Shown one piece after another: positions 16,345-24,268 of a stretch of DNA of 64,000 bases. Position 1 is the first letter of the stretch, and every line of letters begins with the position of its first letter. A program made the translations under genes and the position numbers. A model generated the notes under the pieces. That model saw nothing but the letters and a program-made list of their open reading frames with translations. It did not search any database and was not told the DNA's origin. The stretch is from Streptomyces sp. SID13031 (GTDB lineage Bacteria > Actinomycetota > Actinomycetes > Propionibacteriales > Kribbellaceae). Where the stretch lies: assembly GCF_010548305.1 (NCBI RefSeq), contig NZ_JAAGLV010000002.1, positions 248,001 to 312,000 of the forward strand, in the 5' to 3' direction.

Positions 16345-17571
16345 CTAGAGCTGGTCGCTTTGATGCTGCCGCACCGGCGTCTGGGCGCCGGCGTTGTTGG
16401 CGACGAAGGCGGTCAAGGCAAGTGCGGCTGTTGCCAACACCGCGCCGGCATACATCGCGGCGCGGGTGCCAGAGGCGTCGACCATCACCGCTCCGATCAG
16501 CGATCCGATGGCGATGGAGCTCTGGAAGATGGCCACGAACATCCCTGACCCGTTCTCGTTGGCTGCTCGAGGGTCGGCGTGGAACAGCCAGGTCTGCAGT
16601 GCGACCGGGACAGCGCCGTAGGCCAGCCCCCAGACCGCAATCACAATGAATGCTCCGGCTGTCCACGTTCCGAAGACCGGCATGAGCAACTGCGAGAGGG
16701 CGAGCACCGCCAGCACACACAGCACCGTCGGACGTAGGGCCCTGGCGAGAGCCGGCGCGGCGGCGAAGTTGCCAAGGATTCCGGCGGCGGCGAATACCAG
16801 AAGCAGCGCGCTGATCAAGGTCGGACTGGCTCCTGTGCGCTGCTGAAGGAAAGGCGCCACGAAGGTGTAGGCGGCGAACTGGGCCGTGATCGTCAGCAAG
16901 GTCATCAGGAGAGCGACGCGCGCTCGGCTGCTGCTGAGCAATGCGCCGAACGAGCGCAGCGTGACTGCCTTTGCCACTGCCAGCCTGGGGAGGAAGATCG
17001 CCTGCAGGATGACAGGCAGCAGGCCGAGAGCCGCCACGATGAGAAACGCTGCGCGCCAGCCGAACTGGTTACCAAGAAGCGGCCCGGCAGGTACGCCCAC
17101 CACGGTCCCGATGGAGATGCCACCGAAGATTAGGGAGGTGGCCTGCTGCCCGAGTTGCTGGGGCACCAGACGGGTTCCGACGCCTACGGCGATGGCCCAG
17201 AATCCGCCGATGCCGATGCCCAGCAGGGCGCGGGCGGCCAGCAGGACGGGAAAGTTGGGTGCCAGGCCGGCCAGGACGTCGGCGAGCACGAACGTGAGGC
17301 TCAGGCCCAGAAGCGCTGCCCGCCGATCGATCCGCTGAAAAAGTACTGGCAGCGCGAGCGCTGACACCGCGGCGATGATCCCCGGGGCGGTGATCATCGT
17401 TCCTGCCGTGGCTTCGGACACGTGCAGGTCGGCCGCGACGTCGCTGAGCAGGCCGACGGGCAGGAATTCGTTGGTGACGAGGGTGAAGCTGCCTACCGCT
17501 ACGGACAGCACGGCAAGCCAGGCCCTCCTTGAGGCTGTGGCTATCGGTGGCGTGGACTCTTCGATACTCAT
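16345..17571 (-). CDS. MFS transporter, AraJ/DHA1 drug-efflux type
   Basis: 408 residues from the second ATG (17571); the first adds MRRAETT only. Twelve helices; the N-terminus WLAVLSVAVGSFTLVTNEFL and PVGLLSDVAADL, plus motif C-like GTVVGVPAGPLLG in helix 5, mark the proton-driven DHA1 efflux group. Second gene of a leftward pair, 48 bp after another MFS gene. Substrate unknown. It is the first gene after the tmRNA terminator and converges on ssrA. Confidence 0.9.
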   Translation of the reverse strand: MSIEESTPPIATASRRAWLAVLSVAVGSFTLVTNEFLPVGLLSDVAADLHVSEATAGTMITAPGIIAAVSALALPVLFQRIDRRAALLGLSLTFVLADVLAGLAPNFPVLLAARALLGIGIGGFWAIAVGVGTRLVPQQLGQQATSLIFGGISIGTVVGVPAGPLLGNQFGWRAAFLIVAALGLLPVILQAIFLPRLAVAKAVTLRSFGALLSSSRARVALLMTLLTITAQFAAYTFVAPFLQQRTGASPTLISALLLVFAAAGILGNFAAAPALARALRPTVLCVLAVLALSQLLMPVFGTWTAGAFIVIAVWGLAYGAVPVALQTWLFHADPRAANENGSGMFVAIFQSSIAIGSLIGAVMVDASGTRAAMYAGAVLATAALALTAFVANNAGAQTPVRQHQSDQL

Positions 17572-17619
17572 GGTGGTCTCTGCTCGTCTCACTGGATGGG
17601 TTGGTGTGGGCCGCCGGTC

Positions 17620-18870
17620 CTATGCGTGCGGTGTCCGTAGCGGGCGGAACAGGCTGGCCAGAGCGAGGGCGGCCAGGAGGATGAGGGCGGCGCCGTACTC
17701 GCGCGCCGCGCCGATCAGGCCCTGCCCGTGGACAGCCAGGAATCCGGCGGCGACCGCTGGTACAGCGAGCCCCACGTAGGAGGTGACATAGAGCAGCGAG
17801 AGCACCCCTGAACGTTCGTGCGCCTCGGCTAGCGGTACTACGGTGCGGACGCTGCCCTGGAAACCACCGCCGAAGCCGATACCGGAGATCACGGTGCCGA
17901 GGAAGAACAGCACCATGGACTTGGCGCTGAGTGCGCCGAGTGTGACCGATACGCCGACGACGAGCGCGAGGATGCTGGTCAGCATCACCGTCCGCGCCCT
18001 CGTACTTCGCAGGATGACTCCGGCAACCGCGGCCACTCCGGCGAGTACCGACAGACTCAGGCTGCCCAGCACGATCGAGCGGGTGCCGCTCAACGTGGAG
18101 ACCAGCGCGGGGCCGAGCGCTCCGTAGAAGCCTGCCAGTGCCCAGACGGCGAAGAGGACCGGAGCGGCTGCGATCACCGAGGTCCGTACCGAGCGCGGCA
18201 ATCTGACATCGGGACGCAGCGTGGCCAGCGCCCCGGGATTGCGGGTGACGGTCTCGCGCATGAAGGCGACCCCGATTGCCTGGAGCACGAAGACGCCGAG
18301 CATGAACAGGTAGATCAGGTGGGTCGGCGCCGGCAGGTAGCGCGCCAGCAGTGCCGACAGGAGTGCGCCGACGGCGGTGCCGGTGCCCGGGGAGACGGCG
18401 TTGGCCAGGGTTCCGCGTTTCGGGTCGACGTCGAGCATGCCCGCACCGATGGCGCCAAGCGCGGCACCGGTGGATAGCCCCTGCAGGACGCGTCCCACCA
18501 TCAGGGCGGGGACTCCACCGGCTGCCGTGAACACCACCATCGCGGCGACCTGAGCGGCGAGCGAGGCGAGCAGGACCGGCCGACGGCCGACGTGATCAGA
18601 CAGCTTGCCGAGGATCAGCAGCCCGGCGAGAACACTCAGGCCGTAGACGCCGAACACGACGGTCGTAGTGATCGATGAGAAGCCCCACCGCGCCTGGTAG
18701 AAGGCGTACAGGGCCGTCGGCGCGCTGGCGCCCGCCAGCATGGAGACGATGAGCGAGGCCAGCAGGTAAAGCTGCGGTGTCCCAGACAGTCGGCGCCCGC
18801 CGGCTCGCGGAGCTGCCTCGGCGCCGGACGCCGGCGCTGTGGCGGGATTCGTCTTCGTACGCCGTGTCAC
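17620..18870 (-). CDS. MFS transporter
   Basis: 416 residues from GTG at 18870, placed six bases after AGGAG; a TTG at 18876 is too close to that site. Twelve helices with the helix 2-3 loop GKLSDHVGRRPV (motif A). About 30 polar residues precede helix 1. It leads the two-pump operon. An inverted repeat similar to the operators near 19310 and 19445 lies 24-41 bp upstream, so it may belong to the same regulon. Confidence 0.9.
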   Translation of the reverse strand: MTRRTKTNPATAPASGAEAAPRAGGRRLSGTPQLYLLASLIVSMLAGASAPTALYAFYQARWGFSSITTTVVFGVYGLSVLAGLLILGKLSDHVGRRPVLLASLAAQVAAMVVFTAAGGVPALMVGRVLQGLSTGAALGAIGAGMLDVDPKRGTLANAVSPGTGTAVGALLSALLARYLPAPTHLIYLFMLGVFVLQAIGVAFMRETVTRNPGALATLRPDVRLPRSVRTSVIAAAPVLFAVWALAGFYGALGPALVSTLSGTRSIVLGSLSLSVLAGVAAVAGVILRSTRARTVMLTSILALVVGVSVTLGALSAKSMVLFFLGTVISGIGFGGGFQGSVRTVVPLAEAHERSGVLSLLYVTSYVGLAVPAVAAGFLAVHGQGLIGAAREYGAALILLAALALASLFRPLRTPHA

Positions 18871-18893
18871 GGTCAACTCCTGGAATCAGTAGC

Positions 18894-18911
18894 CGTGGAC
18901 GTCTGTCCACG
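18894..18911 (-). promoter_or_regulatory. Inverted repeat upstream of the MFS pair
   Basis: CGTGGAC-GTCT-GTCCACG, 7-bp perfect arms. The core TGGAC..GTCTGTCCA resembles the TAGACC.GTCTGTCTA sites 400 bp to the right. It is a possible TetR-type operator for the two-pump operon, or alternatively a hairpin after the VOC gene. Confidence 0.4.
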
Positions 18912-18915
18912 TGGT

Positions 18916-18925
18916 GGGGGGGGGG
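18916..18925. repeat. Run of ten G
   Basis: Homopolymer between the VOC gene stop and the operator of the MFS pair. Such a run is slip-prone. It is outside coding sequence, so its length could only affect spacing or termination. Confidence 0.8.
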
Positions 18926-18927
18926 CT

Positions 18928-19281
18928 TCAGCCGGCGATGAGGTCGAATTCGTTGCCTTCGACATCGGCGAAGGTGGTCCACCGGGCGCCATTGACCTCG
19001 ACCACGTTGAGCTTTGTCGCCCCGAGCGCGAGCAGGCGCTCGGTCTCGCCTTCGTAGTCGCTGGTGATCAGGTCCGGGTGGAACCGGTTCTTGGCGGTCT
19101 TGGTCTCGGGGACCTGGTGGAAGGCCAGCCGAGGTCCGCTGCCGGGATCGTCGGCCTCCACGACGGCGTCCTGCTCGTCGGCCCCTTCGGCGACTCTGCG
19201 GTTCAGTGCCGCGGCCCAGAACTGCGCAGTGTGTGCGGCGTCGGCGGCGTCGAACGACGCGCCGAAGAAGGTGATGTTCAT
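18928..19281 (-). CDS. VOC/glyoxalase-like protein
   Basis: 117 residues, a single vicinal-oxygen-chelate module with paired beta-alpha-beta-beta-beta units. It begins MNITFFGASFDAADAAHTAQ and ends FADVEGNEFDLIAG, the ending typical of this family with the metal-ligand Glu position. Usual jobs are antibiotic binding, glyoxalase or dioxygenase activity; none can be chosen here. It diverges from the SDR gene at 19475; a palindromic operator is 26 bp upstream. Confidence 0.82.
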   Translation of the reverse strand: MNITFFGASFDAADAAHTAQFWAAALNRRVAEGADEQDAVVEADDPGSGPRLAFHQVPETKTAKNRFHPDLITSDYEGETERLLALGATKLNVVEVNGARWTTFADVEGNEFDLIAG

Positions 19282-19306
19282 CGTCGTACTCCTTCGGAAT
19301 GTTTGA

Positions 19307-19324
19307 TTAGACCAGTCTGTCTAA
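19307..19324 (-). promoter_or_regulatory. TetR-type operator upstream of the VOC gene
   Basis: TTAGAC-CAGTCT-GTCTAA, a palindrome with perfect 6-bp arms. The core TAGACCAGTCTGTCT is repeated with one change in opposite orientation at 19440-19454. LmrA/YxaF-type repressors bind TAGACC-GGTCTA-like boxes. Confidence 0.65.
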
Positions 19325-19439
19325 CGCGCGACGCTAGCGCAGATGCGACCATAGCGTCCAGCAAATCGCGCTAAATGTGGATGGCGGGTCGTCTCGACTT
19401 GACGAGAACGAGTCGGTCTGCTCAACTGTTGACCACGAC

Positions 19440-19454
19440 AGACAGACCGGTCTA
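19440..19454 (+). promoter_or_regulatory. TetR-type operator upstream of the SDR gene
   Basis: AGACAGACCGGTCTA contains the perfect palindrome AGACCGGTCT. Its reverse complement, TAGACCGGTCTGTCT, differs from the site at 19309-19323 at one position. It lies 20 bp before the SDR start, so a bound repressor would block both directions. Confidence 0.65.
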
Positions 19455-19474
19455 TTCAATGGAAGGAAGCGATC

Positions 19475-20194
19475 ATGACCGAGATACGCGTAGCTCTGGT
19501 GACGGGGGCGACCTCCGGTATCGGCCGGGCCGCCGCGCTGAAGCTCGCCGGGGACGGATTCAAGGTCCTGGTTCACGGCCGCGACGCCGGGCGCGGAGCC
19601 GCGGTGGTCAAGGAGATCGAGAGCGCGGGTGGAAGCGCGGAGTTCCTCGCCGCGGACCTGGCCGACGTCGCCGCCATCAAGCGACTGGCGGCCGCCGCCG
19701 GGGAGATAGATGTCCTGGTCAACAACGCCGGGTTCTCCTGGTTCGGTCCCACCGCCGACCTGGAGCCCGACACCTTCGACGCACTGTTCGACGCCAACGT
19801 GCGCAGTGCGTACTTCCTGACCGCCGCAATCGCGCCACAGATGGCCGACCGGGGGCGGGGCATCATCATCAACCTGGGCAGCATGGCCGGGCAGATCGGC
19901 CTGGCCGGCGGCGCCGCCTACAGCGCCACCAAGGCCGCGCTCGCCGCGCTGACCCGCTCGTGGGCCGCGGAGTACAGCCCGGCCGGTGTACGGGTCAACA
20001 CGATCACCCCCGGACCGGCCTACACCGGTGGCTCACCGAGGGAAAGGCTCACCGCCCTGGGCAAGACCACGCTTCTGTCCCGCACGGCGGAGGCGGAGGA
20101 GATCGGGGACGTCATCGCGTTCCTGGCGTCACCGGCTGCCAGCTACATCACCGGCGCCGTCATCCCCGTCGACGGCGGACGTACAGCCGTCTGA
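19475..20194 (+). CDS. Short-chain dehydrogenase/reductase (SDR), classical type
   Basis: 239 residues. Rossmann motif TGATSGIG at 10-17, NNAG, catalytic Ser in NLGSMAG, and Tyr/Lys in AAYSATKAALAAL. The C-terminus ITGAVIPVDGGRTAV is the usual classical SDR ending. NAD(P)H-dependent oxidation or reduction of a hydroxyl/carbonyl group. First gene of a rightward trio with an alpha/beta hydrolase and an SMP-30-like protein, under the divergent TetR-type operators. Confidence 0.92.
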   Translation: MTEIRVALVTGATSGIGRAAALKLAGDGFKVLVHGRDAGRGAAVVKEIESAGGSAEFLAADLADVAAIKRLAAAAGEIDVLVNNAGFSWFGPTADLEPDTFDALFDANVRSAYFLTAAIAPQMADRGRGIIINLGSMAGQIGLAGGAAYSATKAALAALTRSWAAEYSPAGVRVNTITPGPAYTGGSPRERLTALGKTTLLSRTAEAEEIGDVIAFLASPAASYITGAVIPVDGGRTAV

Positions 20195-20270
20195 TCCGTC
20201 CAGCCGGCAGGCGAGCCCGCCGTCCGGCCAGCACCGCAGTCAACACGCTGATTCAAGGAGAAGCGCTGTA

Positions 20271-21125
20271 ATGAACGACTACACCCACGACACCGCCCCG
20301 ACCCAGTTCGTCGAGGCCGGCGGCATTCGCTTCGCCTACCGCCGGTTCGGCAATCAGGCCGGCGGCCTGAGCCCGGTCGTGTTCTTCCAGCACTACGTCG
20401 GCAACCTCGACGACCACGACCCGGCGATCAGCGACGGGTTCGCCACCGACCGCGAGGTCATCCTGTTCAACAACACGGGAGTCGCGTCCACCAGCGGCGT
20501 CGTACCGGACACCATCGAGCAGATGGCCGCTGACGCCGCGACGTTCATCGACGCCCTGGGCCTGACAAGTGTGGACCTGGTCGGCCACTCCATGGGCGGA
20601 CTGGTCGTGCAGGAGGTTGCCATCCAGCGGCCGGACCTGGTGCGCAAGCTGGTTCTTGTCGGCACCGGCCCGCGTGGCGGCGTGGGCATCGGCGAAACGC
20701 CGCCGGAGACGGGCGCACTCTTCGGCGTCAAACTCCCGCGGCAGGAAGACATGTGGTTGCCGATCCTGTTCTCCCCGACCGAGACCAGCCAGCAGCTGGG
20801 GCGCAAGTACGTCGAGCGGATCGTGGCCCGCGAGGACCGCGACGACTCGCCGTTCGGTGGGCAGGTCTGGGCCGGCCAGGGCGCTGCGATCCACGCCTAC
20901 GGCACGACGAAGGATCCCGCGTACGCGATCTTGAAGAACATCAAGGCTCCGGTTCTCGTGGTCAACGGCACCGACGACATCATCATCGCGACGATCAACT
21001 CGTACATCCTTCAGCAGTTCCTGCCGAACGCCGAGCTGATCCTCTACCCGGACGCCAACCACGGCTCGCACTTCCAGTACCCACAGCGGTTCGTCACCCA
21101 CGCCAAGCTGTTCCTCGACAGCTGA
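20271..21125 (+). CDS. Alpha/beta hydrolase
   Basis: 284 residues from ATG 20271 behind AAGGAG. Nucleophile elbow VGHSMGGL, acid in VVNGTDDIII, and His in YPDANHGSHFQYP give a complete triad. The N-terminal FFQHYVGNLDDHDP region is an oxyanion-loop variant seen in dehalogenase or haloperoxidase-like hydrolases. Cytoplasmic. Co-transcribed with the SDR gene (76 bp upstream) and the SMP-30-like gene (14 bp downstream). Confidence 0.9.
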   Translation: MNDYTHDTAPTQFVEAGGIRFAYRRFGNQAGGLSPVVFFQHYVGNLDDHDPAISDGFATDREVILFNNTGVASTSGVVPDTIEQMAADAATFIDALGLTSVDLVGHSMGGLVVQEVAIQRPDLVRKLVLVGTGPRGGVGIGETPPETGALFGVKLPRQEDMWLPILFSPTETSQQLGRKYVERIVAREDRDDSPFGGQVWAGQGAAIHAYGTTKDPAYAILKNIKAPVLVVNGTDDIIIATINSYILQQFLPNAELILYPDANHGSHFQYPQRFVTHAKLFLDS

Positions 21126-21139
21126 GGAAGAGAACCAGC

Positions 21140-22102
21140 ATGTCCAAGAAATTCCTGTCGAAAGCACTCGCAGGTGTCATCGCCGTGGCCGCCACGGCGG
21201 TCGCCTCGGTCACCCCTGCCCAATCGGTAGCGGCTCCGCTCTCCGATCCACGCATCCAGGTTCACTTCAACCTCAAGGCGAATCAACGGCCTGAGACGAT
21301 CATCATCGCGCCTGACGGCGCCGCACTCGTCGGGCTGGCCGGCAGCAACCAGGTCGTCCGGGTGAGTCCGAGCGGCGAGGTGCAGACCCTTGGGACGCTC
21401 CCAGCCGCACCCGATGGCGGTGCCGGGGTTCCGATCCTCGGCTACTCACTGCTCACGGGCCTCGTCCGGACCAGCGACGGCACCCTGTACGTCGGCTACG
21501 TCACCGGCCGAGACGACCTCAACGGCATCTGGCGGATCCGCCCGGGCAAGTTGCCGCAACGGATCGTCGCCACCCCCGGCAACGGGTTCCCCAACGGTAT
21601 GGATGTCGACGAGCGTACCGGCCAGCTCTACTTCAGCGACTCGGTGCTGGGACTGATCTGGCGGGCCCCGCTGACCGGCGGCAAGCCGACGGTGTGGCTG
21701 CGCGCCCCGCAGTTCACTCGCACCGACGTCCTGGGCGTCAACGGCCTGAAGATCCGCAACGGTGCCGTGTGGGCGACGAACACGGACCAGGGCACATTGA
21801 TGCGCATCCCCATCCGGCATGGCGGACGCCCGGGGCCGGTACAGGCCAGGTCGAGCGGCATCCAGGGGATCGACGACTTCGCCTTCGTCGGCGACTCCGA
21901 TTCCGTGATCGCCGCGGTCAACCTGCCCAACCGCGTCGACCTCATCCGCGCGGATGGCTCGCACTCCGCCGTGCTCGAGGCCAGTGACGGCATCAGTGGC
22001 CCGACCACCGTCGCGATCCGGGGCAAGTCGATCTATGTAGCCAGTGCGTCCTTCCTTCTCAACGAGGACCCGAACCTCCTTCTGGCAGCGCTGACCCCCT
22101 GA
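21140..22102 (+). CDS. Secreted SMP-30/gluconolactonase-like beta-propeller protein
   Basis: 320 residues. Signal peptide MSKKFLSKALAGVIAVAATA to about residue 32 (VAAPLS). Then blades of a six-fold propeller: DGAALVGLAGSN, DGTLYVGYVTG, NGFPNGMDVDERTGQLYFSD, NGLKIRNGAVWATN. The FPNGMDVD...YFSDS pattern resembles the metal-site strands of SMP-30 lactonases. It acts outside the cell, perhaps as a lactonase. Last gene of the trio. Confidence 0.82.
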   Translation: MSKKFLSKALAGVIAVAATAVASVTPAQSVAAPLSDPRIQVHFNLKANQRPETIIIAPDGAALVGLAGSNQVVRVSPSGEVQTLGTLPAAPDGGAGVPILGYSLLTGLVRTSDGTLYVGYVTGRDDLNGIWRIRPGKLPQRIVATPGNGFPNGMDVDERTGQLYFSDSVLGLIWRAPLTGGKPTVWLRAPQFTRTDVLGVNGLKIRNGAVWATNTDQGTLMRIPIRHGGRPGPVQARSSGIQGIDDFAFVGDSDSVIAAVNLPNRVDLIRADGSHSAVLEASDGISGPTTVAIRGKSIYVASASFLLNEDPNLLLAALTP

Positions 22103-22193
22103 CTTCGGCGCGGCGTAGGCACACTGGGCAGACGGAGCTGTCTAGGCGTGTTCTATCAGGTGGGGCTCGGATAGGCCGCCGATTGGAGCAGTA

Positions 22194-22209
22194 GACTGTA
22201 CCGACAGTC
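22194..22209 (+). promoter_or_regulatory. Palindromic operator before the TetR gene
   Basis: GACTGT-ACCG-ACAGTC, perfect 6-bp arms, ending 17 bp before the TetR start. Probably its self-regulation site. It differs from the TAGACC..GTCT boxes in spacing, though both share GTCTGTC/GACTGT-like half-sites. Confidence 0.6.
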
Positions 22210-22226
22210 CAGTAGAAGGAAGAGCT

Positions 22227-22817
22227 ATGCCGAGCAATGTGACGACCTCGAAGCCGTCCGCGCGTGAACGGCTGCTGGCCGCCGCCGATGAGCTCTTCTA
22301 CCGCGACGGTGTGCAGAGCGTCGGCATCGACCGGATCGTGCAACAGGCCGGTGTCGCCAAGGCATCGCTCTACAACCTGTTCGGCAGCAAAGAAGAACTG
22401 GTCAAGGCCTATCTCGACGCCCGCCACGCCAGCACCCGCGAACACGTCGAACGCACTCTGACCCGGTTCCGGACCCCGCGCGAGCGTCTCCTGGGAGTCT
22501 TCGACGCCCAGGGCCAGATCTTCACCGACCCCGACTTCAACGGCTGCGCCCACATCACGGCCAGCGCCGAGGCGCTGCCCGGAAGCCCCGTCGAGTGCGC
22601 CGCGGACCGCTACCGGTCCTGGGTCAGGACGATGTTCACGGACCTCGCGCGGGAAGCGGGCGTCGCCGACGCCGAAGGACTGGCCAGGCAACTGCACCTC
22701 CTGTACGACGGCGCCGGGGTATCGGCACGGATGGACCGAGACCCCTCGGCGGCGACCACCGCTCGAGAGGCCGCGGCCATGCTGTTCGACACCGCGGTCA
22801 AGGCGCCGAACTCCTGA
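22227..22817 (+). CDS. TetR-family regulator
   Basis: 196 residues. The N-terminal helix-turn-helix (about 15-60) reads RERLLAAADELFYRDGVQSV, then GIDRIVQQAGVAKASLYNLF. The C-terminal half is of the type found in YxaF/LmrA-like regulators (FNGCAHITASAEALPGSP, Cys included). Start behind GGAAGAG. It follows the SDR-hydrolase-SMP-30 trio and is the best candidate repressor for the operators at 19307 and 19440, since it is the only TetR gene in this block (inference). Confidence 0.9.
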   Translation: MPSNVTTSKPSARERLLAAADELFYRDGVQSVGIDRIVQQAGVAKASLYNLFGSKEELVKAYLDARHASTREHVERTLTRFRTPRERLLGVFDAQGQIFTDPDFNGCAHITASAEALPGSPVECAADRYRSWVRTMFTDLAREAGVADAEGLARQLHLLYDGAGVSARMDRDPSAATTAREAAAMLFDTAVKAPNS

Positions 22818-22880
22818 AGCTGCTCTGAGCTCGTCTGTCCGGACGGCTGCCGTCTCCGGTTGGTGGCGGATGCATCGGGG

Positions 22881-22909
22881 TTGACGATGGATCTGGTGCG
22901 GTGGACATT
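22881..22909 (+). promoter_or_regulatory. Promoter of leaderless MarR gene
   Basis: TTGACG, 17 bases, GACATT, then six bases to GTG 22916. The spacing puts the transcript start at the start codon and no Shine-Dalgarno is present, so a leaderless mRNA is likely. Confidence 0.5.
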
Positions 22910-22915
22910 CTCTGT

Positions 22916-23350
22916 GTGAGCACGGCTGAACAGAACGCTCAGGCGTTCGCTGATCTGTACCGCGAGGCGTACCTGCGGTTTCACCGCCGGGACGGCAAGC
23001 GGAACGAGTTGTCCGGCGCCAGCCGGGCTGTCCTGCAGCGCCTTTCGCAAACCGGACCGATGACCGTCGGCGACATCGGGCTGCACCTGGAGCGCGCGCA
23101 GTCGGTCGTCAGCGACATCGTGACCCAGCTCGAGTCCAAAGGCGTGCTGGAGCGTGAGCGCGATCCGGAGGACCGGCGCCGCACGCTGGTGTGGCTGTCG
23201 CCGAAGGGTTTCGCCGTACTGCGGGCTGATCGCGACGTGCTCAGCGTTTCCGCGCTGACCGAGGCGTTCGCCGCTGTGCCACCCGGCGAGCGAGCCGTAC
23301 TGCTCACGACCTTGTCCGACCTCGTACGTTCGAACGGAGCCCGGCAATGA
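22916..23350 (+). CDS. MarR-family regulator
   Basis: 144 residues if started at GTG 22916 (GTG 22901 adds five). Winged helix: LQRLSQTGPMTVGDIGLHLE, QSVVSDIVTQLESKG and the wing RERDPEDRRRTLVWLS are typical. It probably senses a small phenolic or toxic compound and represses nearby genes. It overlaps the zinc-ribbon gene by four bases (ATGA), so they are one operon. Confidence 0.9.
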   Translation: MSTAEQNAQAFADLYREAYLRFHRRDGKRNELSGASRAVLQRLSQTGPMTVGDIGLHLERAQSVVSDIVTQLESKGVLERERDPEDRRRTLVWLSPKGFAVLRADRDVLSVSALTEAFAAVPPGERAVLLTTLSDLVRSNGARQ

Positions 23351-23586
23351 CTATGACCACCACCTGCGAGAGTTGCAGCATGCCGATCGAGAGCGGCAGG
23401 TACTGCGCCCACTGTGTCGATGCCGACGGCAAGCTTCAGGACTTCGAGACCCGGTTCGCGTCGATGGTGTCCTGGCAGGCGCGCCGCAATCCGGCCGACC
23501 CGCGGGAGAAGATCGAGGCCGACACCCTTGCCTACATGGCGACGATGCCGGCCTGGCGCGACCATCCCCGGCTGGCCGGCGACTAG
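23347..23586 (+). CDS. Small zinc-ribbon protein
   Basis: 79 residues. N-terminal CESCSMPIESGRYCAHC has four cysteines in a C-x2-C...C-x2-C zinc ribbon, like the putative zinc-ribbon family often annotated next to small regulators. The C-terminus (DTLAYMATMPAWRDHPRL) is helical. Overlaps the MarR stop by four bases. Role unknown; a partner of the regulator is possible. Confidence 0.75.
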   Translation: MTMTTTCESCSMPIESGRYCAHCVDADGKLQDFETRFASMVSWQARRNPADPREKIEADTLAYMATMPAWRDHPRLAGD

Positions 23587-23596
23587 GCTGACGGAC

Positions 23597-24268
23597 ATGG
23601 CGGTGCCGGTCGGGCGGCGATGGGAAGTGGCCGCGTTCTTGGCGCTGACCGTGGCGACGGGTTTGGTCGACGCGGTCAGTTATCTGGCGCTCGGGCATAC
23701 CTTTGTGGCGAACATGACCGGCAACGTGGTGTTTCTGGGGTTCGCGCTGTCGCCGGAATCGGGGTTCACGGTGGTGGCGCCGCTGGTCTCGTTGGCCGGG
23801 TTCCTGCTCGGCTCGTTGATCGGGGCACGGGCCGCGAGGGCTCTGGAGAACAGGGTGCATCGGTGGCTCGGGTTCGTGTTCGTGGCGCAGGCTTCGGTGA
23901 TCGCCGTTGCCGCGCTGCTGGTGGGGACGGACGTACTGCACCGGACGGGCGGTACGTCACACGTGTTGATCTTGATGCTGGCCACCTGTTTCGGTTGGCA
24001 GAATGCGATCGTGCGTTATGCCGCGCCGAAGGACCTGACCACCACGGTGCTCACCCTGACGCTGACCGGGCTGGCTGCGGACGGTGTCCTGGGAGGCGGC
24101 AAGGATGCCAAACCACACCGCCGGCTCGGCTCGGTCGCCGCGATGTTCGCCGGTGCCGGCGTGGGCGCCTTGTTGCTGCAGGCAACCATGGCCGGTGTCC
24201 TCGGCCTCGCCGCCGTGGCCGTCGCCATCGCCGCGTCGATCTTCCTCTTCGGGCCGGCAGCTAGCTAA
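23597..24268 (+). CDS. YoaK/DUF1275-family membrane protein
   Basis: 223 residues from ATG 23597. Six membrane helices; the family marks GLVDAVSYLALGHTFVANM and TGNVVFLG are in the first loop, and CFGWQNAIVRY in the middle. Function of the family is not established; it is sometimes called a transporter-like protein. It follows the zinc-ribbon gene by 10 bp and converges on a TetR gene with 8 bp overlap. Confidence 0.9.
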   Translation: MAVPVGRRWEVAAFLALTVATGLVDAVSYLALGHTFVANMTGNVVFLGFALSPESGFTVVAPLVSLAGFLLGSLIGARAARALENRVHRWLGFVFVAQASVIAVAALLVGTDVLHRTGGTSHVLILMLATCFGWQNAIVRYAAPKDLTTTVLTLTLTGLAADGVLGGGKDAKPHRRLGSVAAMFAGAGVGALLLQATMAGVLGLAAVAVAIAASIFLFGPAAS

